Translations under genes and position numbers: made by a program | DNA from: Acholoe squamosa | Lineage: Eukaryota > Annelida > Polychaeta > Phyllodocida > Polynoidae | Direction of reading: 5' to 3' | Assembly: GCA_949317995.1 (NCBI GenBank) | Contig: OX439037.1 | Coordinates: 16,976,324 to 17,040,323, forward strand | Length of the DNA: 64,000 bases | Notes under the pieces: generated by a model | What the model was told of the DNA's origin: nothing | What the model saw: only the letters and a program-made list of their open reading frames with translations | Databases searched by the model: none | Part shown: piece by piece, positions 55,102 to 64,000 of the stretch | How the letters are laid out: each line of letters opens with the position of its first letter | Numbering within the stretch: position 1 is the first letter of the stretch

Positions 55102-56689
55102 CAATGCATCATGACATCCATAAAAGGGTTAACTGCACATCAATGCCTTGTCTATCAATAAAGGGTTGACTGTGCTTCAATGCATTATGCTATCCATAAG
55201 GGGTTAACTGTGTATCAATGCATCATGCCATTCATAAAGGGTAAACTGTGTATCAATGCATCATGCCACCCATAAAGGGTTTAAGTGCATCAATGCATCA
55301 TGCCATTCATAAAGGGTTAAAGTGCATCGATGCATCATGTTATCCATGAAGGGTTAAATGTGCATCAATGCTTTGTAACATCCATAAAGGGTTAACTGTG
55401 CATCAATGCATCATGCTATCCATAAAGGGTTAACTGTGCATCAATGCTACATGCCATTCATAAAGGCTTAAAGTGAATCAATGCATCATGCCATTTATAA
55501 AGGGTTAAATGTGCATCAATGCGTCATGCTATCCATAAAGGGTTAACTGTGCATCAATGCATCATGCTATCCATAAAGGGTTAACTGCATCAATGCTACA
55601 TGCCATTCATAAAGGCTTAAAGTGAATCAATGCATCATGCCATTCATAAAGGGTTAAATGTGCATCAATGCATCATGCCATTCATAAAAGGTTAACTGTG
55701 TATCAATGCATCATGCCATTCATAAAGGGTTAAATGTGCATCAATGCATCATGCCATTCATAAAGGGTTAAATGTGCATCATGCCATTCATAAAGCGTTA
55801 ACTGTGTATCAATGCATCATGCCATTCATAAAGGGTTAAATGTGCATCAATGCATCATGCCATTCATAAAGGGTTAACTGTGCATCAATGCTACATGCCA
55901 TTCATAAAGGCTTAAAGTGAATCAATGCATCATGCCATTCATAAAGGCTTAAAGTGAATCAATGCATCATGCCATTCATAAAGGCTTAAATGTGCATCAA
56001 TGCATCATGCCATTCATAAAGGGTTAAATGTGCATCAATGCATCATGCCATTCATAAATGGTAAACTGTGTATCAATGCATCATGCCATTCATAAAGGGT
56101 TAAATGTGCATCAATGCATCATGCTATTCATAAAGGGTTAAATGTGCATCAATGCATCATGCTATCCATAAAGGGTTAACTGTGCATCAATGCATCATGC
56201 TATCCATAAAGGGTTAACTGTGCATCAATGCATCATGCTATCCATAAAGGGTTAACTGTGCATCAATGCATCATGTTATCCATAAAGGGTTAACTGTGCA
56301 TCAATGCATCATGCTATCCATAAAGGGTTAATTGTGCATCAATGCTACATGCCATTCAAAAAGGCTTAAAGTGAATCAATGCATCATGCCATTCATAAAG
56401 GGTTAAAGTGAATCAATGCATTATGCCATTCATAAAGGGTTAAATGTGCATCAATGCATCATGCTATCCATAAAGGGTTAACTGTGCATCAATGCATCAT
56501 GCTATCCATAAAGGGTTAACTGTGCATCAATGCTACATGCCACTCATAAAGGATTAAAGTTAATCAATGCATCATGCCATTCATAAAGGGTTAAATGTGC
56601 ATCAATGCATCATGCCATTCATAAAGGGTTAACTGTGTATCAATGCATCATGCCATCCATAAAGGGTTAAAGTGCATCAATGCATCATA
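55102..56689 (+). repeat. 38-bp tandem array, about 40 copies
   Basis: The unit joins CCATTCATAAAGGGTTAAAT and GTGCATCAATGCATCATG. Three variants alternate: CCATCCATAAAGGGTTAACT; CCATTCATAAAGGGTTAAAT; and GCTACATG followed by CCATTCATAAAGGCTTAAAG and TGAATC. The GCTACATG type reappears about five times, giving higher-order structure. Confidence 0.97.
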
Positions 56690-57840
56690 GGGAAGTATGT
56701 GCGGCCCCTGGACAGCCTGCTAATCCTGTAAGGATCACAGTGTGAATCAATGCATCATAAACCCTATGCACTGCCCTATGTATACCCCTATAGAAACAGA
56801 CACCAGTGCATTAAAGGGTTAAAATTGGTTTTCACGGCTATATCCAGGGTGAGTAGATTGGCTATGGGACTGCATATAACATTCTCTTTTCTTTATTGAC
56901 TGGCCCCTCTATAATCCTATCATTACAAAAGTGGTGTATGTGCCCATAACAAAGGCTGTGGTGGTGGCAAGACTACAGTAGAACGTCTACTTTACACCAG
57001 GGAACTTGGTATATTCCAATATCCTATGGGCATCCTATGCCCATAGGATAATAATACTGGGGGGGGGGGGTGTTATTATAGTCCCGATCCCGCCATCTGC
57101 CTTGAAGGTCGTTGATGTCTGGGGTCATGGAGTCTCCAAGGTTGACTTTAGTTATCTGTGATGGTTGTGGAAGGGCGGGGGGTAGGGGGTTGTGTATTTA
57201 CACTGATTACTGGTCTTTACCTCCATTACTGACTCATCTTGTGCTCATTAGGGACCATGGGAGCAGCTCAAGGAACTCTCTAATACCTGCCAACTCACAT
57301 GCCAACTGCAAACTCACCTGCCAAGCCGGCCAAGGTTATGCTAAGAGACAGGGTGCCAAGGTCAGCTTGGTAGATGAATCAATGTGCAAGACTATTTGCC
57401 TGCACTGTATTTATTGAGTTAGTTCGACCCTTTGGGTGTGTATCTAACCTGTAGGGTTGACACAATCCACAATGCAATGTCCAAATTCAGTCCGAAAGAG
57501 TACTCTTCCTCGTGAAAGGATTGATTCTTTTAATTAACATCGTTCACTCACATCATCACACATTTTCTACTTCCGATTCGCTAAATTCAAGTGTTGCTCA
57601 ACTAAAAATGCATACTTCTAACTGGCATCATTGAAATTCTAAATGGATTTTCCCCCAATAGGGATAGTACCTAGTGTACAGGCCTACAAGTTCAGCCTAT
57701 TTGGTTCCTATTTACAGACTAGTTTACAAGTCCAGGTGGCTGTGAGTTCACACAGACAGCTGGCTGTCCTTTTGTCACCAGGTAAACTAGGGTTTGATTC
57801 TCTCACACACAATCCCTGTCAGTCTGAACCCACCTTGTCA
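56690..57840. other. Non-coding stretch
   Basis: Flank of the satellite with a few outlying AATGCATCAT words, a G11 run at about 57060 and the tandem words AACTCACCTGCCAA at about 57310. No gene was recognised. Confidence 0.45.
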
Positions 57841-57847
57841 CACACAT

Positions 57848-58300
57848 TGTTAACCCTCTAGGGGCCCATATGATGCCCTCTGAGATGACCATATGTAAGG
57901 AACTCGTCAGTACTGCCTTCATATGACACGTTGATGCAGGAGAAAAAGCTCGTCCAACAGACCGGCATATTACGCCATGCAATGCTGCCAATGTTGCCCG
58001 AGACTTTTGAATTGGTGCATCATGATCCCAAATGAAGATATAGCTATTGACTTCTTTAGTCTGCAGACCCTTAACCCTTTGAGGGCTACGTGATGCCGCC
58101 AGGTTCATATTTCTTAGTCATCATGATACAATGAGTCATCTCTCGACATTGCATTGGGTACCAAGCCCTTATGTATCAACCCTGTTAATCGGCATGATGC
58201 ATGAGTGGATCTCTCACCTGTACTCATCTATATGTGTGCATCATTAGGACATATGGGCAGGATACATTAATGCACTATGTTGTCCTTCAGGGGTTAGATG
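57848..58300. repeat. Two adjacent ATGATGCA fold-back repeat copies
   Basis: GTTAACCCTCTAGGGGCCCA opens the first, and CTTAACCCTTTGAGGGCTAC at 58072 opens the second. TATGTATCAACCCTGTTAAT, GGCATGATGCATGAG and GTCCTTCAGGGGTTA close it. The edges resemble inverted TTAACCC/GGGTTA termini. Confidence 0.75.
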
Positions 58301-58900
58301 GTAAAGCTGGTTGATGGTACTGTGACATGAGTGACATGTAAGTAACATGATCTGTGAACATGGCAGGGGGCAGTCACAAGGCACATGACCCCACCACGCC
58401 CCTCCTCACCTCCTTACACCAGGGTTCTACCACCACAATACAATACCATGAAACCCCTAGCCTCCTTATCACCCTATAGCTACAGAGGTACAGTACATTT
58501 CTGTGGTTGCTCTCATGCCATATCACACCATCCTAAATTTAACATGTTATTGAACAAAGTCCCCATTTGAAATCCAGATCCAGGTGGACAGGGGGTCGCA
58601 CTAGCCCCCCCCCCCTTCAATCGATCCTTAGAAGATCCTGTAATCTTTAAGCCTTTTAAATGACCGCGCATATCGGTAGTTCATTTTTAAACAGTATTGA
58701 TCAGTGTACCCATTGGCTGTCATAATGTATGGATGTGGCACTTGTGAGTCTACAAACTAGGAATACATTCATGAACTACGGTATGTAGTCTCTACGGATT
58801 TGATCAACTCCCAAAGGATCAGAAGGGCATGCCAATGCAGTGCCACAGTGCTGGTGAGTAGCCTTTAAAGGCTTATCAATTTACACACGGCCCTAAGATG

Positions 58901-58980
58901 TCGTCGCCCTGGTGCAAGAAGGTTGTAACTGACCCTGCAGGGTACTTCAGTTACAACCTTCTTGTACTAGGGTGACGATA
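58901..58980. repeat. 80-nt hairpin, about 32-bp stem
   Basis: TCGTCGCCCTGGTGCAAGAA with GGTTGTAACTGA pairs with TCAGTTACAACC and TTCTTGTACTAGGGTGACGA with only a few mismatches, around a 14-nt loop containing CCCTGCAGGG. It has the size and shape of a pre-miRNA, but CTGACCCTGCAGGG links it to the fold-back repeat family. Confidence 0.85.
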
Positions 58981-59246
58981 TGCTCCATGTGAGGTGTAGC
59001 ATGTTGTGTGTGCAGTGTTTTTGGGTGGTGGGGCAGACTGTGCATGATTCACACACACACAGGGTAGAAGCACAGGGTGATCAGGTCATCTCACCAACCA
59101 ACCCCTCACCCCCAACACCACTACACCAAGGTCTGTGACTCAGTCCCTCAGCCCTCATAGAAACCTTCATATACCCCGCTCACAACATGATATAAACCAT
59201 GAATTAAACTTGAATCTATATGGAGATTAGCCTGTTAATCATATAA

Positions 59247-59571
59247 GGGAGTGGTCATTATTTATCAACAGGGGGGGGGGTGGTGGTGGTGGGTTTTCGC
59301 GCAGACGCACGGAAATTTTTTACGCCCCCCCTCAACGGCAGTCAAAATTTTTCGCGCCCCCCCCCCCCCACGCCAGAGGCACGGAGAGTTTTTCGCGCCC
59401 CTCTTTGATCTATAGTAGCGGGCGGGCTTTTTTGCTAAAAAGAGGGTGAATTTTTTTAGCCCCCCCTCAAGAGGGGTCAAAATTTTTTTAAGCCCCCCCT
59501 CGGAGGGGTCTGAAAATTCCCCCCCCCTCAAACCCACCACCCCCCCCTGTTGATAAATAATGACCACTCCC
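59247..59571. mobile_element. MITE with GGGAGTGGTCATTATTTATC termini
   Basis: The ends GGGAGTGGTCATTATTTATC (plus AACAGGGGGG) and GATAAATAATGACCACTCCC are inverted. TAA flanks both sides, a PIF/Harbinger-like duplication. The interior consists of repeated TTTTTCGCGCCCC/CCCCTC blocks. Confidence 0.88.
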
Positions 59572-59574
59572 TAA

Positions 59575-59745
59575 GGGCTGCATATAATGTATTAACACGT
59601 GATGTTTTGGGCTGCATTCATACATCATGACCACCTTAGAGGGTTGATACTGTCGTCATGATGCACAGCTGCAGTGCTGGCACCTACGCATGGCCGGACA
59701 GCAACGATGCATCATCACAGCATTATATGGTACTTAAAGGGTTAA
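59575..59745. repeat. ATGATGCA fold-back repeat copy
   Basis: AAGGGCTGCATATAATG, CATACATCATGACCACCTTA, CATGATGCACAGCTGCAGTG and GGTACTTAAAGGGTTAATTT. The terminal CTTAAAGGGTTAA is the same phrase as in the 38-bp satellite. Confidence 0.75.
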
Positions 59746-60049
59746 TTTAATGTCACTTAGATTTTTCTCTTTGTTTCCGAGTAAGAAAAATATGGAGGAG
59801 ACTGGGATTGAGGTTGTGGGTAGAGGTGAGGAGAGGGGTGTGTTGGATGGGGGCTGGGGTCACAAGGGAGGGGCTCACCTCATTTCACAGAAGGGTCAAG
59901 CTGTTTGTGGCGTCATTGGCTCAATCAGGATGAAAAGTGCAATAGTTAGTGACCATTAACAGGCGACGTATGGGTGTGGTCAGTGCTGGCAGGAGAGTAA
60001 AGGGCAGCAAATCGGGACAATAAAGGACCATGTGTGTCAGCCAATGCGT

Positions 60050-60640
60050 TATCTGATATTACAAACTATGATCTTCAGCATCACCCCTATTTAATATTAC
60101 CTTAGCTATTACATGACTATGATTTTCAGTACTACCCATGTATGACCTAAGGTACTATGTGACTTTGACCTTCAGTACTACCCATGTATGACCTAAGGTA
60201 CAACATGACTATTACCTTCAGTACTACCCACATATGATTTGACTATGACCTTCATGACTAATGCTATATGACCCTAGGTACTACGTGACTATGACCTTCA
60301 GTACTCTCCACAAATGACCTAAGGTACTACATGACTATGACCTTCAGTAGCATCCACATATGACCTAAGGTACTACATGACTATGAACTTCAATACTAAC
60401 ACCATATGACCCTAGGTACTATGTGACTTTGACCTTCAGTACTATCCACAAATGACCTAAGGTACTACATGACTATGACCTTCAGTATTACCTGCATATG
60501 ACCCTCACATGACTATGACCATCAGTACTACCCAAGTATACCCAAGGTGACCTTCAGTACCCTTAGCCACTCTATGTACATGACCTTCAGTGATACCTGC
60601 AAATGACCTTCGGCACTATATGACTATGACCTCCAGCTTG
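60050..60640 (+). repeat. 46-bp degenerate tandem array
   Basis: The unit is CTATGACCTTCAGTACTACC followed by CACATATGACCTAAGG and TACTACATGA. About 11-12 copies, many partial. Confidence 0.9.
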
Positions 60641-63600
60641 ACCCTTTCACCTACGGCTACCACCAGTGCCTAGAACACAGGTCCCCTAGGTTCCTGACTG
60701 CTCTCCTATCAATAATACACAAACACCACAGAGTACCAATGCCACATCTTTTATTCACATGGTAAATAAACTTAGCGACTCTATCTGCCAATGTGGGTGT
60801 TATGGTGTAGGGCGGGGTCTTCTTCCCTGCCCCTTCCCCAGCCCCACCATTGTCCATCATTTTGATAGTCCCTGTTCAATCACATCCATTTGCAAAGAGA
60901 GGTGTAGAATGGTGAAGGGGTGGGGGTGTATAGAAATGGGCAGCTGTTTGGTAAAATGGCGGGAAGGTGTATGTTTAGAAACATGGACAAGTTGGGTGGG
61001 GGGGGGGGGATTTTAACAGCCAGCTGCTATGGACTGGACTCTAAACATGCATTCATATTGGAAAAATTGGCAACAATGATCACATGGCTTGCGTCATACC
61101 TAGCATATCAATGTACAAATATTCAAATCTAAGAAAACAAACATCCATTTCAAGATATTTTATACGCTATGAGGTAAAAGAAATTGGTAAAAATATATAT
61201 AAAATGAAATTCCGATTTAAAAAAAGAGAGGAAATTAATAGCTGACATGTTATACATGTAAGCTAACATGTGCGTCTGGGTAGTGGTGTTACCACGCATG
61301 CAGTGTCCAGCAGTGGGTGCCAATGTCCAGTAGTGGACACCAAGTGACACTGGGTCACTTACACTAAGTCTCTATGGGACCAGTAGTCCCTCTGACCACC
61401 TGACCCGGTGCCCCGCCAGTGAACCGCATACAGGTACTCATTTAGCTACCACGCCCCCTCCCCCTACTACTGACCACCAGTGGGACCCCCCCCCCCCCCC
61501 CATCGTCCTACAGTATCCAGTCCTTCAGATCCTGTACAGGCCTTTGGAGCCTTGACAAGTCCAGAGCCTGCCAGATCCAGCAGATTATGCCTGAACATTT
61601 AGCGTCAGTAGAACCCCCTTTTTTACCTTCGCGAGTAATTTGTTAGTGTTAGTGCCTTCATTGTTTTTTTGTTTTTTTTTCAGGCGCTCAATGGCAGGGT
61701 CTAATGTGCTTTTGTTACATCTCAAAACTTTTTTTTTACAAGATATTCTTAAATGATGCGGTTTGATAGATACCACTAATGCTGTGACAACATGTACAAG
61801 GCACACCCTGAGTTCATTCCAGACCTGTGAGACGCATCTTGGATCAAATTTTGGTAGTCAATAATGGTTTATTTTATAGATTCTTCATCTATAAGGCGCA
61901 CCCTGACTTCAAACACATTCTGTGGCTGTGTGAGTGAGGAGGGAGGTGGTAGAAGAAAATGGCGATGTGGATGTTTAAATCTTAATGGGAAGTTAATCTT
62001 TAAAATGCCACTCATTCTCTTGGTGCAAAAGGAAACTTTAGAAACTAATTTCGCTTCTGGTTAGTTATGGCACACAAAGGATTCATGAGAGTAGATGGAA
62101 TCATCTATTGTGAATGTAGCTGTAAAAGTCATGTGTATCGCTAGGGGACAAAAGGTAAGACCAAAGAAGTAGACTTCTTGAGTTCCTCGTGGTACTGGTG
62201 GTTAATATAATGAACAATTAATCATGATTAATCGGTGGTATAACCTATTTATCTGGGAATTCATCTCAATTTATCATGTGTTGTTGTGAGGGAAGGACTA
62301 CATTCAGTCGGGTGAATGTGTGGGTGAGTGGAAATTTAGAGAAGCTCGGAGGAAGTGGGGGGGGGGGGGGGTGTGGTGGGCTGCCCCTAATGCTTGCTTC
62401 TGTCTGAGACAAATGGTCCCCCGGAGCTGAGAGGTTATACTACTAATTGAAAAATCACACCCTAGGGGGTTAGGGTAGGCCTGACAGGCGCCTAGTCAAA
62501 GTCTAAAAGTAGGCCTAGTAGAATAGGCTTGGCAGATGGGTGAGTGTTGTGCTATTGTGGATCTGCGATGGTGGATTTTTCTGCACTAAACATATCTGTT
62601 ATGTTTTCTCTCTTAAGCCTTAAAATAGAACACCATCCGTTTATATGTTAGAATATATCCATTAGTTCTCCGGATACATGGATTTCCCAGTTAGTTTGTC
62701 CAATACTTGTTTTTGCCAACATTGGCTACAGTACACTGAAGGCACATATCACAGACTAAATTTCTATGGATATATGACAGTATCCATTGAGAAATCAATA
62801 AAAACATGGAGCCAATGGCGGAGTTAGTCTGACCTTATTACCTCCCCGGGTCCATCAACTAGCTGCTCCCATCCCCATTAGTTGTTACCTGTTATCTTCA
62901 GCATCTTCTTACCTGCCTCAGTTTTACCTTTGTTACCCATGTCTACCTAATACATGATCAGCTGCAGCCCACTTCAGTTCCGCAATAAAGGCTGCTACCC
63001 TGCCCCCCCCCCCCCCGGGCAGTGTGTGTTAGAGGAAGGGTGGGGGAGGAAGGCAGTCTGAAACACCCAACCCTCCCCCCCCCCCACCATCACCGCGCAC
63101 CACACCAACCAACCCGCAGGCACATGCTAAGAGGGCATCCCAGGACGACTCATAATGGTTCATTTATTTTGAGTAGTACCTAACCACATGTCTACATCCC
63201 CCTTGCCTCTTCTTAATGGAAGGGAGGAAAAAATGCTCAGATATCTATATTCTATATCTATTCTAAACCGATTTCATATGAAGCACCTCCCTCTCTAAAA
63301 CTGAAAAAAATTACCCCCTAACCTCCTCCCTAATGAGGAGGTAACAGAAGGAGTCAGTGGTTTCAAATTGCCACCACCCATTAGCTAATTGGATCTTGAC
63401 TTTAGATAACTGCCATTACTTTGTTTATTAGCCCAATCTAGACAGAATTGTGCATAAATTACTATGAATCACAGGGAAAAATTCCTACTCATTACAAATC
63501 ATTTGCCTCTTCTCCAATATTGGTCTTTACACAGGCACACGCATTTTTTTTTTATTAAACCTACGTACTCTATTATCATCAATATTAATTTGATTGGAAT

Positions 63601-64000
63601 AATTACTTTCGATAACAACTCTGCATCAACTGACAGAACCATACAAATAAAAAAAATGTAACCCAGCCCCACACAAAATACGTGCAATATTGGTGGGTAC
63701 AATCTGCAAGTGCACCAATTTATACTCAATCAATCACCATTAGTAGATACCTGTAGGCACAGTAACTGTCACGTACCTGCTACACACCCACAACTACCAC
63801 CCTACTCACAGGTAATGTTCACCCCCCCCCCCCCCCCCACACACACACACGCCACCAACCCAGGGGCATCTTTCAGTCCTTGTACATCTTAGGAAGGGTC
63901 CTAAGAATACGCAGGCCACTTCATTGGATGCTCAAGGCCAAAAAATTTTTTTTTATATTACTTGCGCTCCCCTCCCCCTGCGTAAATTGTGCACATCCGA
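60641..64000. other. Non-coding, rich in poly-C/poly-G
   Basis: G10-C17 runs near 61000, 61489, 62360, 63004, 63078 and 63822. CATCTATAAGGCGCACCCTG near 61887 is a repeat fragment. No gene was recognised. Confidence 0.45.

Noticed and set aside
55102-56689. CRISPR-like array
   Set aside because: Units are contiguous with no unique spacers, in a eukaryotic genome. It is a minisatellite.
62870-62945. - strand ATG with MGNKGKTEAGKKMLKITG and two possible donors, a myristoylation-like start
   Set aside because: Only a few codons with no downstream exon recognised and no promoter context. Chance is likely.

Overview
The window is animal nuclear DNA. It carries spliced genes with GT-AG introns, interspersed MITEs, SINE-like and LINE sequences, minisatellites and many poly-C/poly-G runs. 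Intron size, repeat style and the moderately diverged proteins suggest a marine invertebrate, perhaps an echinoderm, hemichordate, mollusc or similar. The species cannot be fixed from the sequence alone.

Two genes are recognised. On the + strand, about 0.2-9.0 kb holds the 3' eight exons of an MGAT5-type alpha-1,6-mannosylglycoprotein beta-1,6-N-acetylglucosaminyltransferase (family GT18, Golgi N-glycan branching). Its upstream exons lie left of the window. On the - strand, 35.4 down to 26.7 kb holds eleven exons of AMBRA1, the split WD40-propeller substrate receptor of the CUL4-DDB1 ubiquitin ligase and an autophagy regulator. All but the N-terminal coding part (about 70 residues by comparison with vertebrates) was found, with every junction in phase. 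The two genes converge, and about 17.7 kb separates their stop codons. They belong to different pathways, and nothing in the sequence links their functions.

Layout: 0-9 kb, MGAT5, with a 5.1-kb intron holding a long inverted repeat (arms about 0.65 kb); 9-15 kb, 3' flank, a CpG-richer patch with CRE sites, a TA microsatellite and a possible orphan exon; 15.7-18.6 kb, a broken non-LTR retrotransposon with a 267-bp palindrome inserted in its reverse transcriptase; 18.6-26.6 kb, mostly non-coding sequence with a SINE-like copy; 26.7-35.4 kb, AMBRA1 with MITEs in its introns; 35.4-64 kb, non-coding, rich in repeats and homopolymers, with promoter-like motif clusters (CRE/YY1 at 36.45 kb, E-box/CRE at 42.45 kb, X-box at 45.09 kb, NRF1 at 47.85 kb) and tandem arrays of 50, 119, 38 and 46 bp.

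The most unusual content is a dispersed fold-back repeat family (core ATGATGCACCAATG, ends resembling TTAACCCTTTAAGG/CCTTAAAGGGTTAA). It recurs about ten times, forms near-perfect hairpins, and shares its motifs with the roughly 40-copy 38-bp satellite at 55.1-56.7 kb. One copy 3' of AMBRA1 contains 23 nt exactly complementary to an AMBRA1 coding exon.
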